Origin: Thermoguttaceae bacterium
Lineage (GTDB): Bacteria > Planctomycetota > Planctomycetia > Pirellulales > Thermoguttaceae
Reading direction: 5' to 3'
Length of the DNA stretch: 64,000 nucleotides
Assembly: GCA_017407125.1 (NCBI GenBank)
Contig: JAFQXE010000003.1
Span: 62,001-126,000, forward strand
Below, one piece after another: positions 15,781 through 24,316 of the stretch; the first letter of the stretch is position 1, and each line of letters starts with the position of its first letter. Made by a program: the position numbers and the translations under genes. The notes beneath the pieces are model-generated. The model made no database searches. It saw nothing but the letters and a program-made list of their open reading frames with translations, and was not told where the DNA came from.

Positions 15781-16497
15781 TTATTCGATAAATGCACGCA
15801 AGTCCGATTCCATAGCGTCAAGACGGCTTTGCAGAATCGCAATGCCTGAGATAAGGTCTTGACACTCACTCAGCGGAAGGTTCGCAGTCATTTTGAATTG
15901 AATTATCAATTCCACTGGGTGCGGAGGGTTTTTCTGCCATTTTTTAAGCTGAGAAGCGCGCATAATCTTTGACGATTTTGCTGGCGATGGTTTGATGGAA
16001 CAGTGATATCTATCTACGGGATTGGCAAACGAAGGCCTGAACTGCGGATTTGTTTGCGACGGTCTGATGGCAACGCGGTTTCCCGGTTCTTCCAGTTCGA
16101 TAATAACCCGGTCTTCTTTTGGTTCTTCAGACATCGGTTTGATTTCGTCGCCGGTTTTTGCCGTCATATTAAGGTAATCTTTTACGCAGGCGATATGCAT
16201 GCCAGCAATGATTTCTGGCGGAGTGGTTCTAAACTTTGCCATAGCCTGTTCGAGCATTGCCATTCCCTCCACGCCTGGAAATACAATAGAGGCGGTTCTT
16301 TCCTGACAAAGGGGAATTTTGTTTTCGCGCATGAACGCATAAAGACATTCTTGTGGAATCCGTCGAAATATACTGCCAGGGACGCGGAATCCTTTTAGCC
16401 TCCCAGAATCAAAACAACGAACAATTGTTTGCTGACTGACCTTGCAGATTTTCGCAGCTTCGCCGGTTGAGTAAACTGTTTTTATTGTCATTGGCAT
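15781..16497 (-). CDS. Chimeric protein: response-regulator HTH fused to the C-terminal domain of phosphoglucomutase
   Basis: The 238-aa product joins two neighbours. Residues 5-62 match the HTH of the response regulator (STGEAAKICKVSQQTIVRCF, FRVPGSIFRRIP). Residues 65-238 match residues 478-604 of the pgm product (QERT, IACVKDYLN, VIIELEEPGN, ILQSRLDAMESDLRAFIE). The PGM phosphate-binding loop RPSGTEPK has become RPSQTNPQ and an insertion of about 45 residues follows (about 151-195), so sugar-phosphate binding is probably lost. There is no catalytic serine or metal site. The open frame, promoter and terminator are intact, so it may be expressed as a DNA-binding protein with a recruited C-terminal domain. 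It could equally be a young duplicate on its way to decay. Confidence 0.85.
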   Translation of the reverse strand: MPMTIKTVYSTGEAAKICKVSQQTIVRCFDSGRLKGFRVPGSIFRRIPQECLYAFMRENKIPLCQERTASIVFPGVEGMAMLEQAMAKFRTTPPEIIAGMHIACVKDYLNMTAKTGDEIKPMSEEPKEDRVIIELEEPGNRVAIRPSQTNPQFRPSFANPVDRYHCSIKPSPAKSSKIMRASQLKKWQKNPPHPVELIIQFKMTANLPLSECQDLISGIAILQSRLDAMESDLRAFIE

Positions 16498-16618
16498 TTT
16501 TAACTCTCCTGGTTTGTTTTATGACCCAATGAAGATGATTAAAAGATTTTAACTAAAAACGTAATACAAGCCACTTTTTTCTTGCTTAGTCAAAATTGTT
16601 AAATTCTGAATAATTTTA

Positions 16619-16647
16619 ATTCTGCGATATTTTTATTTTTTTGTCAA
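16619..16647 (-). promoter_or_regulatory. Putative promoter of the chimeric gene (duplicate of the response-regulator promoter)
   Basis: Minus strand TTGACA (16642-16647), 17 bp, CAGAAT (16619-16624). The -35 and flanking ACTTGACAAAAA are conserved with the promoter at 15550-15578, but the -10 is weaker. The 354-bp gap 16498-16851 holds only this promoter, AT-rich sequence and the pgm terminator. Confidence 0.5.
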
Positions 16648-16792
16648 GTAACTAGCGGGACGCTTTTTGCTCATTTTTAGAATTTTTTAAAAAATACATA
16701 CCAAAGATCGTGAGCATTGGTAAACAAAAGCTCTTATTGTAGAATCGAGATGTTTTGTAAGTATAAGTGATAATAAAACTTATGATGTTTTA

Positions 16793-16833
16793 CAAAAGAG
16801 ACGAGACGGTTTAACCCTGAATCTCGCCTCTTT
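16793..16833 (-). terminator. Intrinsic terminator of pgm
   Basis: Minus strand AGAGGCGAGA pairs with TCTCGTCTCT (10 bp with one G-T pair, 13-nt loop), followed by a short T-run, about 20 nt after the pgm stop. Confidence 0.8.
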
Positions 16834-16851
16834 CCAATAATATTATATTAT

Positions 16852-18666
16852 TTACTCGATTACCGCGCGCAAGTCCGCTTCCATGGCGTTAAGACGGCTT
16901 TGCAGAACGGTAACGCCCGCGTCAACGTCTTGAGATTCTTCCGGCGGAAGACATGTGAACATATAGAATTTAATCTTCGGTTCCGTGCCAGACGGTCTGA
17001 CGGCAACGTAATTTCCCGGCTTTTCCAGCTCGATAATAACCAAATCTCCCTTCGGCCCAACGAGCGGTTCGAATTCGTCGCCGGTCTTGGTCGTCTGGTT
17101 AAGATAATCTTTAACGCAAGCGATTTGCATGCCAGCAACGGTTTCCGGCGGGGCGGTTCTGAATCCAGCCATGACCTGCTTGATCTTTTCCATGCCCTCT
17201 GCGCCGGGCGCCATAACGGAAATGGTTCGTTCCTGATGAACGCCGTATCGGCGGAAAATCGCCGCCAGTTTTTCGTGAATCGACAAGCCCTCGGCTTTCG
17301 CCTTGGCTGCCAGTTCCGCAAAGACCATCGACGCTACCGCCGCGTCTTTATCTCGAGCGTGATCGCCGATAAGATAGCCGTAAGATTCTTCCGTCCCCAG
17401 CAGGAATCCGTTGGTTCCGTGGTCGTCCATAGCGCCGCCGATGTACTTGAATCCCACCAGCAAATCGCCGACGAGCGTCGCGCCGTAGGATTCCGTAATT
17501 TTACGAATCAGGTCAGTCGTTACCAGCGTTTTGACGATATAATAACTCGCCGACGCCACCATCGCGGTGTCGCCGTATTTACACGCCTGTTCCAGCTGAT
17601 ATTCCGCAAATAACGCCCCAATTTGATTCCCCGTCAGGATTGACCATTTTCCCGCCTTGTCGTTGATTTTCAGCGGAGCGGCGCAGCCCATGCGGTCGCT
17701 GTCCGGGTCTGTCGCCATGATTAAATCGAAGTCGTTCTGTTTGGCGTATTCAATCATCGCGTCGAACACGACAGCGTTTTCCGGATTGGAAACGTGGTTG
17801 GGAACGTTCGTAAAGTTGGGGTCAGGATTGGACGTCGGACCGTAGAGTTCAACGTTATTGAATCCCGCGCCAGCCAACGCCGGCAGAACGCACGTCGCCC
17901 CAACGCCATGCAGCGGGGAATACAGAATCTTGATATCTCGCGGACCCGGGTGAGACTGCTTCAAAACGGCGTCGATAAACGCCTTGTCGACTTCTTCCTG
18001 ACAATACTCAATCGTTCCCTTTTTCAGCTCTTCCTGGAAATCGGCAATAAGAATCTGCTCTGTCGCCATGACGCAGTCGATAACGCCCTTGTCGTGCGGC
18101 GGCAGAAGTTGTCCGCCTGTTGACCAGTACACCTTGACCGCGTTGTCAGACGGCGGGTTGTGGCTGGCGGTTACCATGATTCCGCAATCGCAGCCCTTGT
18201 ATCGAACCATGAACGACATTTCCGGGGTAGACCGATAGCCGTCCAAAAACCAGACTTTGAATCCGTTCGCCGCCATGATCGACGCGCACAGTTCCGCAAA
18301 CTCTCTTGAGCGATGGCGCGTATCGTATGCAATAGCGCAGCTGGGCTGATGGTCAGAGCCGACAAAGTTTTTAACGTACGTCGCCGTTCCCTGAGCGCTT
18401 TCTCCGATCGTGCGGTCGTTGATAACGTTGCAGCCGACGGGAAACATCTTGCCGCGGCGTCCGCCGGTTCCAAACGGAATTACCGTCCAGAAGGCGTCGT
18501 CCAGCTCTTTCCACGCCCCTTGGCTGATGTAGCCGACAAGCGTTTCGACGTACGCTTCAAACTGCGATTCCGTCAGCCATCGCGTGATGTTCTTTTCCGA
18601 TTCCGCTGTAATCTTACCCGCTTCTCGCGCCTGTTTTACTGCGTTGAGCGCTTCGTTTCGTTCCAT
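16852..18666 (-). CDS. pgm: Phosphoglucomutase/phosphomannomutase (alpha-D-phosphohexomutase)
   Basis: Interconverts hexose 1- and 6-phosphates. The 604-aa protein has all four domains: the N-terminal FGTGGRRGKM, the phosphoserine loop TASHNPP with Ser168, the Mg2+ loop DPDSDR, the sugar loop GTEESYGYLIGDHARDKDA and the phosphate-binding RPSGTEPK at 557-564. The length (about 600) fits the PGM2/PgcA-like branch rather than the 450-aa ManB branch. It could supply mannose-1-phosphate to ManC or glucose-1-phosphate to glycogen; specificity is not evident. Residues 478-604 have been duplicated into the chimeric gene downstream. Confidence 0.95.
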   Translation of the reverse strand: MERNEALNAVKQAREAGKITAESEKNITRWLTESQFEAYVETLVGYISQGAWKELDDAFWTVIPFGTGGRRGKMFPVGCNVINDRTIGESAQGTATYVKNFVGSDHQPSCAIAYDTRHRSREFAELCASIMAANGFKVWFLDGYRSTPEMSFMVRYKGCDCGIMVTASHNPPSDNAVKVYWSTGGQLLPPHDKGVIDCVMATEQILIADFQEELKKGTIEYCQEEVDKAFIDAVLKQSHPGPRDIKILYSPLHGVGATCVLPALAGAGFNNVELYGPTSNPDPNFTNVPNHVSNPENAVVFDAMIEYAKQNDFDLIMATDPDSDRMGCAAPLKINDKAGKWSILTGNQIGALFAEYQLEQACKYGDTAMVASASYYIVKTLVTTDLIRKITESYGATLVGDLLVGFKYIGGAMDDHGTNGFLLGTEESYGYLIGDHARDKDAAVASMVFAELAAKAKAEGLSIHEKLAAIFRRYGVHQERTISVMAPGAEGMEKIKQVMAGFRTAPPETVAGMQIACVKDYLNQTTKTGDEFEPLVGPKGDLVIIELEKPGNYVAVRPSGTEPKIKFYMFTCLPPEESQDVDAGVTVLQSRLNAMEADLRAVIE

Positions 18667-18693
18667 GGCGTTTATAACTGTTGAGGGTTGGAG

Positions 18694-18776
18694 TTGTCCA
18701 CGCTTTACCCGCGTGGGAAATGCAAGCCGTGAACTGTTTTCACGACAATTATATTATATCGTCTGAATAAATGCAA
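18694..18776 (-). promoter_or_regulatory. Promoter and leader of pgm
   Basis: Minus strand TTGCAT (18771-18776), 17 bp, TATAAT (18748-18753). The leader of about 75 nt contains a hairpin, CCACGC paired with GCGTGG, at about 18696-18714. No Shine-Dalgarno sequence is visible before the ATG. Confidence 0.65.
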
Positions 18777-18799
18777 TAAAGGAGGGGGGGAGGAAAATA

Positions 18800-18889
18800 G
18801 GCAGTAGGCAATAGGCAATAGGCAGTAGTGAGGAGCGAGCCGCTCGGGGGTGCGCTTGCGTCTGGGAGTGCGGCGCCCTTAGGCGCCGC
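18800..18889. repeat. GGCAGTA heptad arm and GC-rich palindromes
   Basis: GGCAGTA, GGCAATA, GGCAATA, GGCAGTA units (18801-18828) are followed by GAGCGAGCCGCTC and the perfect palindrome GCGGCGCC-CTTA-GGCGCCGC (18870-18889). The same palindrome occurs at 59697-59714. This is part of the 404-bp gap between the divergent pgm and acyltransferase genes. Confidence 0.75.
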
Positions 18890-18932
18890 CTTGTCCAATG
18901 ACTTGCCGAAAAATCTCATTCATTTTTTGAAC

Positions 18933-18960
18933 TTGTACAAAAACAAATCTCTGGTATAAT
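18933..18960 (+). promoter_or_regulatory. Sigma70-type promoter of the acyltransferase-folP operon
   Basis: TTGTAC (18933-18938), 16 bp, TATAAT (18955-18960). Both this site and the manC promoter carry TTTTGAACTTG around the -35. The leader of about 104 nt contains a complete heptad element. Confidence 0.7.
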
Positions 18961-19056
18961 GGAGGGAGTAGGGAGTGGGGAGTAGGGAATAGTTTTTTAA
19001 TTCGCCGAAGGCGAATTCAATTCCTCACTCCTCACTCCTAACTCCTAACTAACTTT
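18961..19056. repeat. Heptad element with mismatched arms, in the acyltransferase leader
   Basis: Purine arm of GGGAGTA/GGGAATA units (18961-18992), core AATTCGCC-GAA-GGCGAATT (18999-19017), pyrimidine arm of CTCACTC/CTAACTC units (19021-19052). The two arms belong to different heptad families, so arms can be exchanged between elements. Confidence 0.85.
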
Positions 19057-19070
19057 CCCCCCGACTTGCA

Positions 19071-19967
19071 ATGGTAGACTATATCGTATACCTCATCGTT
19101 CGCCTTTTCGTCGCTTTGGCGCAGGTGCTGCCGTTGAGCGTCAGCATGGCTGTCGTTCGAGGGCTGGCGTTTCTGTTTCATTATGTAATACGTCTGCGGC
19201 GAAAACTCATTGAAGAGAACATCCGCTGCGCGTTCCCAAACATGACGGAACGGGAAGTTCAGCGCTGCGCTCATCGAATGTGGATACATCTGTTCACGCT
19301 GGCGCTGGAAGTTGCCATTATCAACAGAAAGGTTCACGAAACCACCTGGAAAGAGCATTTTCATCTTCACGGCGTCAATCGATATATTCACACCGTTTTG
19401 ATGGGTCGTCCGTTTGCGCTCATTACGGCGCATTACGGCAACTTCGAAGCGGCGGGGTACGCTTTGGGACTGGTTGGATTCCCCAGCTACGCTATCGCCA
19501 GAACGCTCGACAACCCGTATCTCAACCGGTTTGTCAACACGTTTCGCAGTTCTACGGGAGAGTATATCGTTCCACGCGACAAAGCCCCGGAAATTCTGCC
19601 GGGCGTAGTCAAACGCGGCGGGACAATCGGATTCCTTTCCGATCAGTTTGCCGGTCCGCGCGGCGTTTGGGTGAAATGCCTGAACCGGGAAACGTCCTGT
19701 CCCAAGGGCGTGGCGGTTTTCGCCATGGCGGATAACGTCCCGTGCTGCGTCGGGTTTGGAAGACGAATCAACGGCGTCCCGCTCCAGTTCGACCTCTGGT
19801 TGGCGTCGTATCTCGACCCGCTGGAAAACACGGAAGAATCCCAGTCCGTCCGGTCAATTACCGAGTGGTACAATCACGAGTTTGAAAAGATGATTATCGA
19901 CGACCCCAGCCAGTACTGGTGGATTCATCGAAAATGGCGACCGCGAGAAAAGAAAAAGAAAGGGTGA
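19071..19967 (+). CDS. Lysophospholipid/lipid A acyltransferase, LpxL/HtrB family
   Basis: A 298-aa inner-membrane acyltransferase. It has an N-terminal hydrophobic segment (about 4-40), the catalytic H(x)4E motif as AHYGNFEAAG (His near 120), FLSDQF in the middle and the family's C-terminal QYWWIHRKW. LpxL/LpxM enzymes add the secondary acyl chains of lipid A; the exact position cannot be told. It fits with lpxC elsewhere in the window. The ATG follows the C-rich arm by 18 nt, without a Shine-Dalgarno sequence. folP follows 40 bp later on the same strand. Confidence 0.85.
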   Translation: MVDYIVYLIVRLFVALAQVLPLSVSMAVVRGLAFLFHYVIRLRRKLIEENIRCAFPNMTEREVQRCAHRMWIHLFTLALEVAIINRKVHETTWKEHFHLHGVNRYIHTVLMGRPFALITAHYGNFEAAGYALGLVGFPSYAIARTLDNPYLNRFVNTFRSSTGEYIVPRDKAPEILPGVVKRGGTIGFLSDQFAGPRGVWVKCLNRETSCPKGVAVFAMADNVPCCVGFGRRINGVPLQFDLWLASYLDPLENTEESQSVRSITEWYNHEFEKMIIDDPSQYWWIHRKWRPREKKKKG

Positions 19968-20007
19968 TAGATAACCGTCTTTCAATCTTATTGTAACAAA
20001 ATCAACC

Positions 20008-20814
20008 ATGAAATTTTCAGATATTTTAACGAACGCTGAGCTTCCCGTTTATATGGGAATTGTTAACGCAACGCCGGACAGTTTTTCTGACGGCGGCAAG
20101 TATTTTTCGGAAGATTACAACCCGGTTAAAGCCGTCGACGCGGCGCTGACGCTGGAAGATCAAGGGGCGGGAATAATCGACCTGGGCGGGGAAAGCACGC
20201 GTCCGAACGCCGCGCCAGTTTCCCTGGAAGAAGAACTGCGGCGGCTGGAACCGATTCTGGAACGTCTCGACGGGCGGTTGGCTGTTCCGTTGTCTGTCGA
20301 TACGTACAAACCCCAGGTCGCTCAATCGGCTCTGGAACGCGGCGCTGCGATTATCAACGACATCTTTGGCGGAACCGATCCCGCCATGCGCGAAGTCTGG
20401 CGCCGATTCCAGCCCGGCGTCGTTATCATGCACAACAAGGTTCTCGTTTCGACCAATTCCGAAAACGCTCCCGTCAATCCATTTCCCAGCCAACGCAACG
20501 CCGATTCTTACTACAAAGACGTTGTCCAGGAAGTCTGGGAAGAGCTGGAACGGCGGCGCGATGCGGCAATTCAAGACGGGTTGCCGAAGGAGAACATCTC
20601 TCTGGACGTTGGAATCGGGTTCGGAAAAACTGCTCAAGACAATTGGACGCTCATCGACAACATCAGCGAGTTCCATTCGCTGGGCTGTCCGCTGGTTGTC
20701 GGCGTGTCGAGAAAACGGTTCCTGAACTTCTCCGACGAGAAAACTGCTGAAGTTGGAAAACGCCTGGCTGACAACGGCGTCCAGATTCTGCGCGTTCATA
20801 AACTGCCAGAGTAG
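20008..20814 (+). CDS. folP: Dihydropteroate synthase
   Basis: Joins p-aminobenzoate to the pterin pyrophosphate in folate synthesis. The signature MGIVNATPDSFSDGG is at 15-29. IIDLGGESTRPNA, VDTYKP, INDIFGG, MHN, DVGIGFGKTAQDN, GVSRKRF and the C-terminal RVHK follow in order. The C-terminal part is compact (268 aa): the helix after SRKRF is short before RVHK, but no catalytic loop is missing. It probably shares the promoter at 18933-18960 with the acyltransferase. Confidence 0.95.
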   Translation: MKFSDILTNAELPVYMGIVNATPDSFSDGGKYFSEDYNPVKAVDAALTLEDQGAGIIDLGGESTRPNAAPVSLEEELRRLEPILERLDGRLAVPLSVDTYKPQVAQSALERGAAIINDIFGGTDPAMREVWRRFQPGVVIMHNKVLVSTNSENAPVNPFPSQRNADSYYKDVVQEVWEELERRRDAAIQDGLPKENISLDVGIGFGKTAQDNWTLIDNISEFHSLGCPLVVGVSRKRFLNFSDEKTAEVGKRLADNGVQILRVHKLPE

Positions 20815-20826
20815 GGCAAGAAATAA

Positions 20827-20897
20827 AATAAGTGATAAGTTTTAAGTGGCAAGCGACTTTCTCACTTACCACTAACCACTAATCACTTACCACTTAA
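20827..20897. repeat. Heptad inverted repeat, GTGGTAA type
   Basis: Left arm AAGTGAT/AAGTTTT/AAGTGGC (20828-20853), right arm CTTACCA/CTAACCA/CTAATCA (20861-20896). It fills the gap between the convergent folP and anti-sigma genes, where a terminator would be expected, and ends at the anti-sigma stop. Confidence 0.85.
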
Positions 20898-20900
20898 CGC

Positions 20901-21872
20901 TTATTTTTCAATCGGCTGAATTCGGATCTCCGTTAAAACGGAAATGTCTGCCGCAGGCGGGGTAACGGTTTCTACAGCTTTGTTTTGAACGGAAACGACG
21001 CCGGGAACGGATTTCAGCGTTGAAAGCGCTTCCGCTCGCTGGCTGGCGGTTGTGGAAAGCGTCCAAACGCCAACCTCTAACGGCGCTTTGGAGTCGTCTG
21101 TTTCAACGCCGAGTTCTTTTAATACGGCTTGCCACTGATCCCCGTTGAACTTATCTTTGTCTACAGAGCAGACAATCTGAAACTGGACTTCGTCCGGCGC
21201 TTGAACGACAGTTTCCGGAACGTCTTCTTCAACGGTGTCGTTAGCAGGAATCAAAACGACGTTTGGATTATCTTGAACCGTTTCCGCCATGGGGCCGCCG
21301 TTGAGGTCAGCAGGAGGATTGAGAAACGGAACGGAAGTTTCCAATTCCTTTGGATTGTCGTTTGAGGGCGTATCTGCAATCTCTGACTCGTCCGGCCTGG
21401 TTTGAATGGGCGCGCTGTTGTCCTTCGGATTGGAAAGGTACAATCCAATCGCGATGATAATAACCATCGTCGGCCAAAGCATGGCGCGAGAGATTCTCTG
21501 CGTAATCGTCGGTTTCTGCCAATCGTCAACGTAACCGTTTTCAGACTCTTTTGAGACAGATTCCTGTTCGGATTCGCCGTCGTTGGACGTCAACGCGGAA
21601 TCGGTTAAGAAACTCAAATCGACTGGCGAATCCGCTAACGCAAAAGGGGAAGGAGATTCCGACGCTGCGCGTTCCAATATAGACTTTGTAAGGTCAAAGG
21701 GAACTTTGACCTTTGGCAGCTGAGATATCAGAGCCGAACAACGCTTGAACGACTCCAGCTCCTGGCGAAGCTCCGGCTCCGCCTGAAGACGTTTTTCAAA
21801 ATTAATAGCTTCCTCTTGAGACAATTCCCCATCGAAATATGCCTCTAAAGCCCCTGAGTCATCTACTTTCAT
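20901..21872 (-). CDS. Transmembrane anti-sigma factor
   Basis: The 323-aa protein has a short N-terminal segment of the anti-sigma type (YFDGELSQEEAINFEKRLQA), a cytoplasmic linker to about residue 130, one membrane helix (MLWPTMVIIIAIGLYL, about 134-149) and a large periplasmic part. No zinc-binding HxxxCxxC is present. The gene starts 36 bp after an ECF sigma gene, the usual arrangement for a sigma factor and its membrane-bound antagonist. The periplasmic domain (about 225-320) looks like an alpha/beta fold and may be the sensor; I do not recognise it. Confidence 0.75.
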   Translation of the reverse strand: MKVDDSGALEAYFDGELSQEEAINFEKRLQAEPELRQELESFKRCSALISQLPKVKVPFDLTKSILERAASESPSPFALADSPVDLSFLTDSALTSNDGESEQESVSKESENGYVDDWQKPTITQRISRAMLWPTMVIIIAIGLYLSNPKDNSAPIQTRPDESEIADTPSNDNPKELETSVPFLNPPADLNGGPMAETVQDNPNVVLIPANDTVEEDVPETVVQAPDEVQFQIVCSVDKDKFNGDQWQAVLKELGVETDDSKAPLEVGVWTLSTTASQRAEALSTLKSVPGVVSVQNKAVETVTPPAADISVLTEIRIQPIEK

Positions 21873-21908
21873 GGTTCTTTCAATATAAATTAATTATATT
21901 GGATAATG

Positions 21909-22457
21909 TTACTTATCTGAAAGAAATTCCGCCAGCTGCAATCTTGCCCTGTACAGCCGACTTCGCACTGTCCCAATTTTAATTTTGAGAACAAGCGCGA
22001 TTTGTTCGTAATCCATCCCTTCAATTTCACGAAGGATAAGAACCTGCCGAAAATCAGGCGCCACTTTGCCGATGGCTTCCCAAACCAGGCGCTGGTTCTC
22101 TTTAACTTCCAGTTCGCGTTCCGGGGAATCGCCTGAATCCGTCGGGTTAAACGCCGCGTTCTCTGCCAACTCATCGTAGGAAACCAGAACGCGTTTACGT
22201 TTCAAACTGGACGCCATATTAATCGCGATCCGATAAAGCCATGTGTAAAATCCGGATTCGCCGCGGAACTTATCCAAGTTGACTAACGCCTGAACAAAGG
22301 CGTCTTGCGTCAACTCGAGCGCGTCGTCGGGATTGCCCAACATGCATAATAACGAATGATATAACCTGTCCTGATACTTGCTCACCAGAGCGCCAAATGC
22401 CTCGCGATTGCCAGCCAAAACAGATTGAATCGTTAGCTTATCTTCAGGGATGTTCAC
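21909..22457 (-). CDS. ECF RNA polymerase sigma factor
   Basis: A 182-aa sigma-70 family factor. Region 2 spans about 12-80 (YQDRLYHSLLCMLGNPDDA, LTQDAFVQALVNLDKFRGES, FYTWLYRIAINMASS) and region 4 about 125-180 (LREIEGMDYEQIALVLKI, IGTVRSRLYRARLQL). I use the GTG at 22457, which gives the family's usual length; an upstream TTG at 22622 would add 55 residues with no homology. It is the first gene of a pair with the anti-sigma factor. Confidence 0.9.
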   Translation of the reverse strand: MNIPEDKLTIQSVLAGNREAFGALVSKYQDRLYHSLLCMLGNPDDALELTQDAFVQALVNLDKFRGESGFYTWLYRIAINMASSLKRKRVLVSYDELAENAAFNPTDSGDSPERELEVKENQRLVWEAIGKVAPDFRQVLILREIEGMDYEQIALVLKIKIGTVRSRLYRARLQLAEFLSDK

Positions 22458-23090
22458 GTCTTTCAAAGGATTAGAGGGGCTTAGACAAGAAAAAGTTCCG
22501 ATTCTACGGGATTTTTGCCAAAAAAATCGGAATATTCCAGAATCGATGGCAAAAAACTCCTGAATCAAAGATTTTCGCAGTCTTAAAATGGTAAATAAAT
22601 GACTCTTCAACCCGCAGCTCAAACTTGCCCTGGAGCCTTTCGGGATGATTCATCTACACACATTTAAGGCGAATCTGTTTTTTGCCCAACAAGATTACCT
22701 TTAAGTTGATTGTATTCTAACCGCTTTTTTGCTTTTTTGCAATACCCCAAAAGCAAATTTTTTAAAAAAATTCCTAAAATTTTTGAGAAGATGGCAAAAA
22801 TAGCGAATATACAGGCAACTTTTCGCATTGTATCGACTCAAAAAATGCAAATCAGCGTCGATTTTGTTGCAAAGCGCTAACAATTCCAAAAAACGAATTG
22901 ATAAGAAATCAAATTGCTACTCACTGTTACTAATTACGAATTAAGAATTGCTAATTACGAATTACAATCTCTCCCCCCCCTTTAAATAAATAAAGGATTA
23001 TGTAAATTAATAGAATACAACACGTGAGAGAAACGCTATGCGTTAATTCCCTACTCCCCATTCCCTATTCCCTTATCCCCTACTGCTGCC
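22458..23090. other. Intergenic region between divergent sigma factor and galM
   Basis: No gene is supported in these 633 bp. 22700-22920 is AT-rich. 22921-22968 holds heptads of the AATTACG/AATTGCT type, 23036-23086 a C-rich arm (CCCTACT, CCCCATT, CCCTATT) that ends 5 nt before the galM ATG. A short palindrome CCTTTAAATAAATAAAGG lies near 22978-22995, and GAAACGCTATGCGTTA near 23030. Promoters are not clear. Confidence 0.6.
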
Positions 23091-24155
23091 ATGTCCGTAA
23101 CCTGTTCCATTTATGGAAAACTCCCAACGGGAGAAGAAGTTCAGATGTTTACTCTTACCAACTCGAAAGGGATGGCGGTGAGAGTTATTAACTACGGCGC
23201 GACGTTAATCGGCGTCGACGTCCCGGATAAAGACGGAAAAGTCGACAACGTCGTTTTGTGTCTGGACGGATTCGACAATTATTATAAAGGGCATCCGTGC
23301 CTCGGCTCTACGCCGGGCCGTTACGCCAACCGAATCGCCAAAGGGCGTTTTACGCTCGAAGGGGAAGAGTACACTCTGGCGTGTAACAACGGCGCGAACC
23401 ATCTTCACGGCGGGAACGTAGGGTTTGACAAACGGCTTTGGACGGCGCGAATTCTTATCGATTCGGACGATTCCGCCGTTGAAATGACGTACGTTTCTCA
23501 CGACGGCGAAGAGGGCTATCCCGGAACGCTGACGGCGAAAGTCGTTTACTCGGTCAACGAAGACAACGAGTTGAAAATGGACTACTTCGCCACGACCGAC
23601 AAGGCGACGGTTCTCAACCTCACAAACCACGCCTACTGGAACCTGTCCGGCATTTCCAGCGGGACGGACGACGCGCCGCTTTCCGTGCGAAATCACCTTT
23701 TGAGAATTCACGCGTCCAATTATCTGGATGTAACAGACGATGCCATTCCCACCGGCAAGCTCAACCCGGTGTTCAATACGGTTATGGACTTCACCCAATA
23801 TCGACAGGTTGGAAAAGACGTCGAAAAGGCGCAGGGCGGCGGCTACGATCACTGTTACGTTCTCGACGGCAGAATGGGTCTGCTTCGTCCGGCGGCGGAA
23901 GTCTACGATCCGAAGTCCGGCAGAACCATGACCGTCAAAACGACTCAGCCCGGCGTTCAGCTCTACACTGCCAACTTCCTCGACGGGTCGCTGTCCTGTA
24001 ACGGCGTAAAATATTACAAATACGCCGCGCTGTGTCTGGAAACGCAAAACTTCCCCGACGCGCCCAACCATCCGGATTTCCCGCCCTGCGAACTCTATCC
24101 CGGCGAAGAGTTCCGTCAGACGACCATTCACAAATTCGGGATATGGGAAGAGTAG
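23091..24155 (+). CDS. galM: Galactose mutarotase (aldose 1-epimerase)
   Basis: Interconverts alpha and beta anomers of aldohexoses. The 354-aa protein has the general-acid/base residues in NHLHGGNVGFDK (His) and LTNHAYWNLSG (His), and the catalytic Glu in CLETQNFPDAPNHPDFP. The N-terminal NYGATLIGVDVPDKDG and the DNYYKGHPCLGSTPGRYANRI segment are typical. There is no signal peptide, so it is cytoplasmic. No other Leloir-pathway gene is adjacent. The ATG stands directly after the C-rich heptads. Confidence 0.95.
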   Translation: MSVTCSIYGKLPTGEEVQMFTLTNSKGMAVRVINYGATLIGVDVPDKDGKVDNVVLCLDGFDNYYKGHPCLGSTPGRYANRIAKGRFTLEGEEYTLACNNGANHLHGGNVGFDKRLWTARILIDSDDSAVEMTYVSHDGEEGYPGTLTAKVVYSVNEDNELKMDYFATTDKATVLNLTNHAYWNLSGISSGTDDAPLSVRNHLLRIHASNYLDVTDDAIPTGKLNPVFNTVMDFTQYRQVGKDVEKAQGGGYDHCYVLDGRMGLLRPAAEVYDPKSGRTMTVKTTQPGVQLYTANFLDGSLSCNGVKYYKYAALCLETQNFPDAPNHPDFPPCELYPGEEFRQTTIHKFGIWEE

Positions 24156-24312
24156 CCGTTAGCTTCTAGTTACTAGCTCCTAGCTTGGAGATTTTAGCTT
24201 CCTGCTTTAAATGTTAACGCTTAGAGCTGCGAATTTACAAGCTAATGGCTAGCAGCTAATAGCTAGAAGCTCCTCAACTCCTCCCTCCTCACTCCTAACT
24301 CCTCACTAACCA
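24156..24312. repeat. Heptad element, GCTTCTA type, with a second CTCCTCA arm
   Basis: GCTTCTA/GTTACTA/GCTCCTA units, a centre similar to the 121-bp repeats at 34129-34500 (CTTAGAGCTG...TTTACAAGCTAATGGCTAG), inverted AGCTAAT/AGCTAGA units, then CTCCTCA/CTCCTAA units ending 5 nt before the next ATG. Confidence 0.85.
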
Positions 24313-24316
24313 ATCC

